Shown one piece after another: positions 33,700-43,492 of a stretch of 64,000 nt of DNA. The stretch's first letter is position 1. Every line of letters starts with the position of its first letter. Made by a program: the position numbers and the translations under genes. Source of the DNA: Dromiciops gliroides. Taxonomy: Eukaryota > Chordata > Mammalia > Microbiotheria > Microbiotheriidae. The notes beneath the pieces were generated by a model. The model was not told the DNA's origin and did not search any database. It worked only from the letters and a program-made list of their open reading frames with translations. The DNA is taken from contig NC_057862.1 of the NCBI RefSeq assembly GCF_019393635.1, positions 153,606,562-153,670,561 on the forward strand. Direction: 5' to 3'.

Positions 33700-34070
33700 A
33701 GAAACTCTTTGTTTCTTTGCCCTCAATAATGAAGCAAACTCAGGTAGAGAAAATTAAAGGGAGTTTATTGTAGCACCCAAGGCAAAAGTGTGTTAAATGT
33801 GGCCAGGTGACGAAGTTCAAACCTGGACACTGTTTTCATAGACAAATTTCGTAATAAGGGAAAGACAATTCTGAAAGGTCCACATTTCTAAAAGGAGATG
33901 GACTCCTCTCTTCTTGACACATCAGTGGGAAATGAGACGAGATAAAGAGATGGGATGAAAGCACATGGGCTGCCTGGGGACTAGTAGGTATTACAAAGGA
34001 TGAAGGGATGGGATCAAAGTATGTGCCACCTTTTCCTACAGACTGACTGTCTCTATTCTGGAAGATAAGG
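33700..34070 (-). mobile_element. LTR-like fossil, minus orientation
   Basis: On the minus strand 'gggtgctacaataaactccc' resembles the R/polyadenylation part of an LTR with about 300 bp of U3-like sequence upstream. Edges uncertain, no internal region seen. Old and broken. Confidence 0.4.
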
Positions 34071-34079
34071 AAGACTATC

Positions 34080-34233
34080 TCATGCTTGGAGCATTTTTAT
34101 TTTATCACGGTGCTTGTGGGTATCTTCCTTTGCTATATTCTCACATGACCTCCGTGAGTGAAGTGGGACAGAAATTATTGTTCTCTTTCATAGTTCCCAG
34201 AAGCCATTCTTGTGACTAGAATGGGGGTATCAG
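34080..34233. repeat. Local duplication, copy B (deleted)
   Basis: See copy A at 32594-32885. The join 'attattgttct|ctttcatag' lies at about 34184. Confidence 0.85.
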
Positions 34234-34500
34234 GGGATACCAGTATCTCTGAACAAATTTCAATACAACCTCTTGGAAATTATGCCTTTGTTATTTGTTA
34301 CACTCATAGAATGCTCCCGTGATCATTCCATTTAGTTATATTATTTGTATTTTGGGTAAAGGTCATGGGGCTCTGAGTCCTTTCTTCCCAGAGCCAAGCT
34401 GCTTAGTAATAGAGTACACCTGCAGCTGGCCTAAGGCCTCCCACTAGGACCATACAACTGGGTGGGCTTGGTTGGGATCAGGGCAAAGAGTATGCATGCA

Positions 34501-34502
<2 letters not shown>

Positions 34503-34541
<39 letters not shown>
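34503..34541. repeat. (GT)n microsatellite
   Basis: About 19 GT units. Confidence 0.95.
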
Positions 34542-34542
<1 letters not shown>

Positions 34543-35184
34543 TTTATGTCTCTGAGAAAGGGGTGGTGAGGATGGTGATGGAGAATAACAGGGAAGAGTA
34601 GAAAATTCCATGATTTTGAGCCAACGAAAATGTTTTGGTCTCATCTCTACTACATAATTATTGTTTGTATTGAGACCTTCTCCTCTCCTCTCTTCTCAAG
34701 CCAGTAATGAGGGGCAACTGATGAATCATCTCCTCCTTCAGGGAGACAGTGAAGCAGAGCACAGAGAATGCTGCATTTGGAGGCATTCAGTCTTAGTTTG
34801 GATCCTCACCTTGCCAATCAATAGCTGTGTGACCGTGAGGGAAATCTATTCATCTCTCTTCAGGCACCTCACCTGGACAAGTTGCTGGGACAAACCAAGG
34901 GGACCTCAAAGACCATGCACTACTTAAGTCAAGGAGCAGCAAAATATGGACCCTTGATCGGAAGAGCAAACCTGGACTTTGTCCTTCATTAGTATGGTGG
35001 AATATAGAGAAGATTTCTGGGACCCAGCAGAGGATTCTGAAGACTGTGCAGGAACTAGTGCCAGGGAATAAGAAACAGAGCCGTGATGTGGAGCAGTGAA
35101 GTTAAGCTCAATTAGAAATGGGGATGCTAAAGTGTACTTAAGCATCCCTGCAGGTGCATATTGGCTTAGAAAACCACAAATAAC
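34542..35184. other. No gene; MIR-like piece
   Basis: About 34790-34900 resembles a plus MIR ('tagctgtgtgaccgtgaggg'). The rest is unassigned. Confidence 0.4.
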
Positions 35185-35440
35185 GTTGTTGTTGTGTTGC
35201 AATCATTTCGGTTGTGTCCTATTCTTTGTGACCCTATTTTGAGGTTTCCTTGGTGAGGATACTGGAGTGATTTGCCATTTCCTTCTCCAACCCATTTTGC
35301 AGATGACTGAGGCAAACAGGGTGAAGTGACTTGCCCAGAGTCACACAACTAGCAAGTGTCTGAGACCAGATTTTGAACTCAGGAAAATGAGTTTTCCTGA
35401 CTCCCAGCCTGGCACTCTATCCACTATGCCACCTAGCATT
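35185..35440 (-). mobile_element. RTE-tail SINE
   Basis: Reverse copy: 'ttctttgtgaccctattttg', 'ttgccatttccttctccaac', 'gaagtgacttgcccagagtc', 'ctctatccactatgccacct'. Confidence 0.9.
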
Positions 35441-35554
35441 ATCTATATTTTACTATAGTTTTATTTATTTTGTTAATATTTCCAATTACATTTTAATCTG
35501 ATTCCTGCCACACTCAATGTTGCCCAAATAGAGGAGCAAACTAGGATCTTGCCC

Positions 35555-35790
35555 TTTATTAATACTGGACCTGGAGTCACAAAGACCCAGATTCAAATCC
35601 TACTTACTCCTTGTGTGATCCTGGGTGAGCCACTTAACTTCTCTCAACTTTAGTTTCTTCATCTGTTAAATGTGGAAGATATCAGTACCTGCCTCACAGG
35701 GTTGTTGTGAGGATCTAAAAATTGTAGGTATAAAGTACTTTGTTAACTTTAAAGTGCCATCTAAATAAGATTTATTGTTATTATTTGGAG
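35555..35790 (+). mobile_element. MIR-type SINE
   Basis: 'gacctggagtcacaaagacc', 'ttcttcatctgttaaatgtg', 'gcctcacagggttgttgtga'. Confidence 0.87.
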
Positions 35791-35924
35791 TTACGCAGAC
35801 TAACAAGTCTGAGGAAGTCAAAGCTAAGAATGCCAATCTTTCATCTTTTGGAGAAGCTTCTATCTTTGGATAATACTACAAGTCTGGAGGACCACATAGG
35901 TTCCTGGTGGAAATAAGGTTCATT

Positions 35925-36130
35925 AGAAGGCAGCATAACATGGTCAGTGTAAAGAATTATAGGACTTCTAATCATGGGACCTGAGTTCAAGTTCTGACTC
36001 TGCCCCTTACTATCTGTATGACTGGGCAAATCATTTAACTTCTCTAGGACTGATTTTCTCCATCTTTAAAATAAAGAGGTTGGACCACATGACTTAGAAG
36101 ATCCCTTTCAGCTCTAGTTTTGTGAGTCTA
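35925..36130 (+). mobile_element. MIR-like SINE
   Basis: 'gggacctgagttcaagttct', 'gactgggcaaatcatttaac', 'gatccctttcagctctagtt'. Confidence 0.8.
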
Positions 36131-36298
36131 TGAGGAAGAGTTGCTTTGAAAATTCATGGGTTTGTTTGTGTGTCCTTTTGTGGTTTGTCTTTTCTGTCTG
36201 GCAAAATCAAGTCCATCATGTCTTTGGTGTGTTAGCCTGAGTGCTTGCTTGGGAGCTAAGGACCTCTTTGTTTTCCTGTAGAGACCTAGAGGTGAATT

Positions 36299-36303
36299 GT
36301 GTC

Positions 36304-36342
<39 letters not shown>

Positions 36343-36492
36343 GTGTCTCTGTCTCTGTCTCTCTATCTGTGTCTGTCTTTCTCTCTCTGTCTCTCATTCT
36401 CTTTCTCTCTCTGCCTCTTCTCTGTTGCTATTTATTTGTTTCTCTATTTCTCTGCCTGTCTCTCTGTCTCTGATCTTTCTTTGTTTCTGTCT

Positions 36493-36570
<78 letters not shown>

Positions 36571-36605
36571 ATGTCTCTGTCCTCGGTCTGCCTGCCTGCC
36601 TGCCT
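36299..36605. repeat. (TGTC)n and (TC)n microsatellite block
   Basis: About 300 nt of pyrimidine-rich repeats: TGTC units, mixed TCTG, then ~35 TC units and CTGC units. The long Ser/Leu- or Arg/Glu-rich open frames here are artefacts of the repeat. Confidence 0.95.
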
Positions 36606-36780
36606 GTCTCTCATCTTGCCACTGGACTTCAATGACCATAAAAGAGCAAATGAGTTTGATAACTTTTCCCATAACTCTGCCTCACTAAATACAATCACTC
36701 ACAAGTCAAGGCATCACCCCTGTGATGTCATTGGTCCTCTTTTGAAAACTAAGGATAAAAAACAGCAGTGTATGGTGTAT
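36606..36780 (+). mobile_element. 3' part of the long SINE
   Basis: 'catcttgccactggacttca', 'ctctgcctcactaaatacaa', 'gtgatgtcattggtcctctt'. Same module as 31890-32045. Confidence 0.65.
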
Positions 36781-37140
36781 ATACATGTTCCTAGATCTTA
36801 GTTTAAGAACCTCTGGATTGGAGGATCTCCAAGATCCCTTCTGACTTGCCCAGGGTAACAGTTTAGGGCTAGTGCCCTTCCTGCTGTGATTAGCTCCATT
36901 ACTTGGGCTCCAAGGGATATTCAAGAAGAAAAGAATAAAGAATGATTTTCTTTAGTTTCTGTGAGAAGTCCTTTGACTCTTATTAGTCTCTTATCCTCCA
37001 CAGAAGGTACCTCAGCTATCTTTATCCCTTTGTTTAGCACGGTTAGCTTTTTATCAATGAAGTCCAAAGACTTTGGGAAGAGGTATGGGTTGTCACACTC
37101 TCTCTATATAGCTAAGAGAATCTCTGTCTCAGTTTCTGTT

Positions 37141-37157
37141 TCCTCTCTCTCTCTCTC

Positions 37158-37216
<59 letters not shown>

Positions 37217-37229
37217 ATATATATGTATG

Positions 37230-37269
<40 letters not shown>

Positions 37270-37300
37270 TACACTATGCATGAATGCATGCGTGTATGTA
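37141..37300. repeat. TC/TA/TATG compound microsatellite
   Basis: (TC)n, ~22 TA units, then alternating TATG and TA runs. Confidence 0.95.
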
Positions 37301-37686
37301 TGTATGTATATCCTGATGTTCAAGTGACAGAAGGAAAAGAAAATTATTCATTTGGAATTCTCAGAACTGAATCTAATCTTTGTGAGATTTGTGCAACAGT
37401 TTATCAACAGGAAAAAAGGCAAATGACCAGATGACTTCCATCTCAATAAGAGTACTCTTCTACTTCTCTCTCCACCCCATTCTCAAACAACAAAATGGAC
37501 ATCTTTGGAAGCAGAATGTGAAGGCAACCAAACTAGCCAGCAGATTGCTGAAGAAAAGAAGGGTGTGTCAGTTGGCAGGAAAATTAGGTTCAGAGATCAG
37601 CTGTGCATCTTCCTTATTAGTCATAAAAATATAAAAATTCACGGATGTAATTTCAGTACAGCTTAGTCCAGAGACAGGGAGAGAAC

Positions 37687-37742
37687 ATGAGCATGGATAT
37701 GAAACCAGATCAGCCAGAACCAGAACACACAGAGAGCAGAAG
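37687..37742 (+). CDS. NOX5: Candidate upstream coding exon of NOX5 (long N-terminus)
   Basis: Open reading from the ATG at 37687 (two more in-frame ATGs at 37693 and 37699) gives MSMDMKPDQPEPEHTESR plus two bases of a codon, ending at a strong splice donor AG|GTGAGT at 37743. The next NOX5 exon begins 'aactATG' at 40581, so splicing completes an Arg codon and adds Thr just before the core Met. From memory, the 765-residue human NOX5 has an 18-residue extension ending in Gly-Thr before its MSAEED start. Counted from the third ATG here the extension is also 18 residues and also ends in Thr. Residue identity is otherwise low. An in-frame stop at 37648 limits the open reading upstream. The true 5' edge and the promoter are not visible. 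Confidence 0.45.
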
Positions 37743-37749
37743 GTGAGTG

Positions 37750-38264
37750 TTTAAAATCACTTGTTGGGTTGCATGTTTTGTGATGTAGGTAAGCTAGGAT
37801 TTTGGGGAAACCTGGTGGATGGGGAAAAGAGGAAATTTACCAAAATATTGTGTGTGTTCAGAGTTAATTCTCAGAAAATTTTCAAAATTGGAAATCTTTC
37901 CTTGGATACCTTCCTTCCTCATTGTCTATTCCCTTTTGTGGCTCCTGGTACTCGCATCCCCTTCATATTCTTTCTCACTACCATAAGCTACCCACTGTAG
38001 TAACCCACCCAGATAGGATGGAAGAACATGAAGTTAGAAGACTTTGGTTACTTACTACCAGGATGGCCTTAAGAACATCACTACCTTACTGAGTCTCCAT
38101 TTTATCTTTGTCAAATAAAGGGGTTGATCTCTGAGATCCCTTCCAACTGCAGCCCTATGACCCATCTTCTCTATTCTCTACTTTTGTTACTCCCCTACCC
38201 ACATTACTTTTTCCCCACCTCCCCATGCCCCATCAGAATCTCATAAACTCAGTGTAGAAGATGT
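37750..38264. other. NOX5 upstream intron; MIR-like piece
   Basis: 38035-38165 resembles a MIR-like SINE ('tctgagatcccttccaactg'). The rest is unassigned. Confidence 0.45.
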
Positions 38265-39115
38265 GATTGACTAAAACCTTTTTTTTCACATTGTCATTAA
38301 CTCTGATTTTGTCCATTTTAATTTTCAGGGAGTCTATTACTTGGGTTAGGTTTTGTAACTCCTGATCCAGACTGTTAATTCTCTTTCAAGTCTCTTCCCA
38401 TAGTTGTAATTTCTTTTCAACTTTTTCCTCTATCATTCTCATTTCACTTACAATACTGTCTTTTAATTCATTTTAAAATCTTGGGTTATTTCTTCTAATG
38501 ATTCTAACTGATTTTGTGGACAAACTGGGTTTTCCTTTAGTGCTTTGCTTGTAAGCATTTTGGAGTTTTTTCCCTTTTTGTTTTGTGTCTTGGGACATCC
38601 CTAATCTCATAATCGTTCTTTATATTGTTATTAGTCATTCTTCCAGCGATCAGCATTGCTAGGCTAGCTAAGAACTCCTTGGATCTAGGTCTATAATCTT
38701 AAACCCTTTGGGGAAATCACTCCTGAGCTGCTGGTGCAGCTCCAAGATCAGTTATGAGCATCTCTATGCTGTAGACCCGGCTCAGAGTTCTAAGAAATGA
38801 GTCTGTAATTCCATCTCAAACTGGTTACATAATTTCTCCCATGGTCATTTGCCTGTAGGTCAAATTTGTGATCTTGGGCTATAGAGATGACCCACTATAA
38901 TTTCTCTTTGATGTCTGTTTACTATTTGGTCTGGCATTCTTTTGAGAACATTGTAGTAGTTTTGGAGGAGCTGGGCTATAGTATTTCCTCCTACTCTGAC
39001 ATGTAGCTAGTTTCCCAGACAATTTATTAATCCCAGCAGCAATACTTGATCTGAGGACCCAACATTGGTATTCTAGAAAAAGAACTACCTTCTTGGAGGG
39101 AAAATTTTCTTTATC
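38265..39115 (-). mobile_element. L1 5' part (5' UTR and start of ORF1)
   Basis: On the minus strand: 'agtaggaggaaatactatag', 'cagctcctccaaaactacta', then A-rich ORF1-type sequence ('caacctgtgagaca'-like spacer, 'cagtctggatcaggagttac', 'agactccctgaaaattaaaa') of the kind that encodes the ORF1 coiled coil. Broken. It matches neither ORF2 fragment in the window. Confidence 0.65.
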
Positions 39116-39309
39116 CTTTTAGGAGACCAGATGACAGAGCAAGAGGCTTCTTAGAATTAAGGTAAACACTTTTCCATGATTTTTAAAGGATAAGTCTAAT
39201 CATCGGTGGGGCATAACCTGATGAACTTGTCCTTACCCACTCATACATTGTTCTGTCTAAGGAACCAGTTGCATAGAGTTAGAGCCTCTCTCCCCAATCA
39301 GTGCTGAAT

Positions 39310-39430
39310 AGACTGCAATTCAATTCAATTCAATTCAATAAGCATTATTGTCTCCTATGTTCCAAACACATAGGATGCTTAATAAATAATAAAAAACAAT
39401 CCCTGTCCTAAAGGAACTTGCATTCTAGGG
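39310..39430 (+). mobile_element. (AATTC)n run and ancient-repeat fragment
   Basis: Five CAATT units lead into 'aataagcattattgtctcct' and 'ctgtcctaaaggaacttgca'. Confidence 0.6.
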
Positions 39431-39537
39431 CATGGAGAGGGGAAATTCTGTCTGGGAAAGGCCAGCTGCTATCTTCATATATACATCTATGAATCTGTAT
39501 ACACACAAATTGTTATGTATACATAAAACACACACTT

Positions 39538-39685
39538 ACTTTTTTTTTTTTTGGTGAGCAATTGGGATTAAGTACTTGCCCAGGGTCACACAGCTAGAAG
39601 TATTAAGGTGTCTGAGGCCAGATTTGAACTCAGTCTCCCTGACTCCAGGCTGGTGCTCTATCCCACTGTGCCACCTAGCTGCCCC
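39538..39685 (-). mobile_element. WSINE1-like SINE with perfect target-site duplications
   Basis: Reverse copy between 'taaaacacacactt' at 39524-39537 and 39686-39699. Confidence 0.95.
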
Positions 39686-39699
39686 TAAAACACACACTT

Positions 39700-40334
39700 C
39701 TGTGGTAGATATGTATTCCATGGAACCATCATTCTACATGTACTTATCTTTACAATATTCTCTATTTACCACCAGTTTTCTCATTTAAGCAGCATTTCAC
39801 ATCATGGTACAGTCCCAAGATTGCAAATTATTTCCCACTGTTCCATTTGAGTTGTCCCTTTCTTGATGACATACAGAAAGAACATTAATCTTATCAGGAG
39901 AACCTTCATTTCAGTTCATAGAACGATTTGCTTTGATAGAGGTTTCCCATAGATTGTTAATCATTTGTTCAGTTTTTACTTGTCATGGTCCCAGAGGGTT
40001 GGCAGTCCTGACTTTTCCCCTGGATTCTGGGATCCATTTTACAGGGCACTGTTACACTGGAGTCAGACTATAAATGCTTTTGTATTGAGGGAGGTCTCTG
40101 TATGTAATATAGGTTGAGGTATGCAAGGTCCAGAGGAATCTATTAAGGCATCTGGATAGGTACTATGGGTCTGGAAGTGATGAATTCAGGAGATCAGAAA
40201 GAAGAGCAAAATCAGTGGTGACCCAAAAGACAAAGCTCTCTTCCCAGGGCAGAAGTTATTTACTTTTAACTGGATTTCATATTTCTTGTTTAATTCAATA
40301 CTTGACACAGAGAAGGTGCTTAATCAAGAATCCT
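39700..40334. other. No gene or repeat recognised
   Basis: Unassigned intron or upstream sequence before the first core NOX5 exon. Confidence 0.4.
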
Positions 40335-40430
40335 TTCTTTCCTCCTTCCCTCTCTCCCTTCTTTCCTTCCCCCTCCTTCCCTCTCTCCTCTCCCTCCTCC
40401 CTCCCTCCTTTCCTTCCTTCCTTCCTTCCA
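40335..40430. repeat. (CCTT)n/(CCCT)n pyrimidine run
   Basis: About 95 nt of almost pure pyrimidine, ending about 150 bp before an exon acceptor. Confidence 0.92.
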
Positions 40431-40580
40431 GCTCTGAGTCCAAAAGTGTTCCTTGTAACCAGAAATGAAACCTGCATCTAATTAGGGCGGGAGCAAAGGT
40501 AGTTGGATTCTTGGGACCTTCTCCCAGGTTCCTAGTCCTCTTTCCATTGACAAACCAGAAGTTTTCCTTTGGTTCCCCAG

Positions 40581-40704
40581 AACTATGAATGCTGACGATG
40601 ATGCTAAGTGGCTGAAGTGGGTGTCACATCAGTTTGAAGCCATTGCTGGAGAAGATCGGGAGATTGACCTGCAAGAGTTCAAGACAGCATTGAAAGTGAA
40701 AGAG
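40581..40704 (+). CDS. NOX5: NOX5 exon with core start codon and EF-hand 1 region
   Basis: Acceptor 'ggttccccag' ends at 40580. The ATG at 40585 opens [20 protein letters not shown], matching human MSAEEDARWL. The degenerate EF loop [12 protein letters not shown] lacks the full set of Ca2+ ligands, as in human. The exon ends ...KVKE at 40704. The donor is GC (GAG|GCAAGT), since the only nearby GT would break the frame with the next exon. The four bases before the ATG (aact) keep a frame open to an upstream exon in phase 2. Confidence 0.93.
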
Positions 40705-43456
40705 GCAAGTGCCTACGTATAAACCCAAGGTAGAACTTACATTCACCCAGAGAAATGTATAATAAATAATAAAATAAAATAAAATAAAATAAAAGCAATA
40801 AAGATCCTTAAGAACTTGAGGGATTGTATCTGGTTCACTGCTTCCAAGAAAGCTGAGAGCCCCACCATTTAGAATCTGGTGATCTTTTTTCCTTTATGAA
40901 AAGCTCCCCTTTAGGGCAGATAGATGGGCAGTGGAAAGAGTTCTAGACTTGAGTTAGGGAAAGACCTGGGGTTAAATTTGCATCAAGGACACTAAGCCGT
41001 GTGACCCTGGGCAATCACCTTACCTCTGTCTCCCTCAGTTTCCTCAACTGTAAAATGGGGATAATAGTTGCACCTATCATCCATGGTGGTTGTGAGGATC
41101 AACTAAGAAAGTAATCATAGGGGGGCAGCTAGGTGGCACAGTGGATAAAGTTCCGCCCTGTGATCAGGAGGACCTGAGTTCAAATCCAGCCTCAGACACT
41201 TGACACTTACTAGCTGTTTGACCCTGGGCAAGTCACTTAACCCCCCATTGCCCCACAAAAAAAAAAGTCATTATACAGCACTTAGCACAGTATAGGGCAC
41301 ATAGTAAGCATTATATAAATGTTGTTATTATTGTTATCATTATCATTATTATTAGGTAGGAGCAGTAATGATATTCTCCTTACTTCACCTGAAAGTGTCA
41401 GGAATAGCTTGATCCTGACCTGATATATTCACCTATAGCTTTTTAGTTTAGACCACCACTAGCCGTGTTTCAGGTCTTTTCAATTCTCTTTTTCAGTATT
41501 TTTGTTCAGCTTTCTCTTCCACCCATTCAGATTGCCCTAAGCACTTCCCACATGAATTCTCTGGTTTTATCTGGCCTGATTCCTTGCTGGTTCAAGTGTC
41601 ACATAGAAAGAGTTTCTCCACAGCAGTGTGGTTGCTGTCACTCATCTACTACTTCTCTTCAGGCTACCAGATTATCAGCAAGACCCAGCAGAAGAGGTGA
41701 TTGTGTGATCAGTTCAAGTCAGTCCTACTGGCTTTCCATGTATATTATTTGATGTGCAATTGTTGCAACTAGAAGGTATTAGAGAAATTAGACTTTATCA
41801 TGGGAGAATCCCTAGCAACCACAGGGATCTAGGAAGGACCTTTCAAGTGAAAGGTCCTTTCATGTGAGTTACGTGCAGATATGCTGAAGTAGTTCTCATC
41901 CTGCTACTGAAAATTTGAGCATGAGAATTTATTCCTCCTAAATCAGCAAAACAAATCAGGGCTTAATTAATTGTTTATAATGTGTTTCTGAGGCTCCTGC
42001 TGTCTGTTTTCCTTGAAATCTATACCTGGGGAAGTGAACATTCTCTCATACAGGGATCTAAACTGAATTGAATTGAATGGATGTGAACCCAGAAAGCCTG
42101 GCCAGCTGTCAGCAGGCTATCTCACCCCTGCTTATTTCCCTTATAGAAGGTAGGCATACCCAATGAAAAGGAAGAAAATAAAATTCAGTGCTGTCTGGCT
42201 TTGTGGATGTCACGGTTTGTTTCCTGAAGGGTTACCATACAGAACAGAGTCAAAGCTTATTGTCTGTAGTTCCAGAACTAGGGCTAAAAATAGAAACTAC
42301 AGGGGGATAAATTGCTTGTTCTGAGAATTTCCTAATAATTTTAGTTATCTCCTATAGAAGTTAACTTCCCATTGAGGGGAAGCATTCATTGATAGAAGAA
42401 TTCAGGCAGATTTTGACAATGGTCCAGGGGATTCTCGAATCAGTTCAGAGGAGTAGATATTAGGAATTTTGGCTGATGGAGTACTGGCCTTGGAATCAGA
42501 GAAGTTCTGAGTTCAAATCTAACTTCAGATATTTGCTAGCTACATAGGAAGTCATGCTTCAGTTTATTCATCAATAAAATTGAGATAATAATAACACCTA
42601 TCTTCCAGGGTCATTATGTGGATAAAATGAGATAATATTTGTAAAAGGCTTTGCAAACCTTAGCTTTAATTAAAATGAGATGATGATGATGGTGGTGGTG
42701 ATCTGTGAGGTTACAGCTCTAACACTCTGTCATTCCCACAGTCCTTCTTTGCAGAGAGGTTTTTTGCCTTGTTTGACTCTGATGGAAGTGGCACTATCAC
42801 CCTACAAGAGCTTCTGGGGGCTCTGAATCTACTCATTCATGGGAATGCAATGGACAAACTCAAATTCCTCTTCCAGGTGTATGATGTGGATGGTAAGGGG
42901 CTGGCCACAGGGTAGATCTGATGACTACATCAGAATGATGGGTTATTTCACGGTAGAGCAGGAAGGGTGGGGTATTTTTCTCTCCCAAGCTTTTTGTGGT
43001 TGAATCATTTTCAGTTTGTGTCCAACTCTCATGACCCCATTTGGGGTTTTCTCTGGCAAAGATTCTGAGGGTTTGCCATTCTTTCTCTAGCTCATTTACA
43101 GATGAGGAAACTGAGGCAAAGAGGGTCAAGTGACTTGCCCAGGGTCACCCAGCTAGGAAGTGTCTGAGGCTAGATGTGAACTCAGGAAAATGAGTCTTCC
43201 TGACTCCAGGCCAGGCTCTATCCACTTTCTCTCCTAGCTCCCAAGGTTACTTCCACTATAAGCTCAGTCTTTGGAGAATAAATACTTTTGTCTTTTGGTA
43301 AAAGAATGTGGGGCAGCTGGATGGCGCAGTGGATAGGGCACGGGCCCTGGAGTCAGAAGACTGGACAATTTGTACCTGAGTTACGAATCTGGGCCTGGGG
43401 ACATTGACACTTCTAGCTGTGTGACCCTGGGCAAGTCACTTGACCCCAATTGCCCA

Positions 43457-43492
<36 letters not shown>

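Noticed and set aside
34078-34233. Similarity of copies A and B first read as a MIR insertion in copy A after duplication
   Set aside because: The MIR extends into sequence shared by both copies and is far older than their ~7% divergence, so deletion in copy B fits better.
36241-36801. 186-codon Ser/Leu-rich frame and opposite Arg/Glu-rich frames
   Set aside because: Products of the TGTC/TC microsatellites.
41834-41859. 12-bp palindrome
   Set aside because: Short enough to arise by chance in 64 kb of AT-rich DNA. No supporting context.
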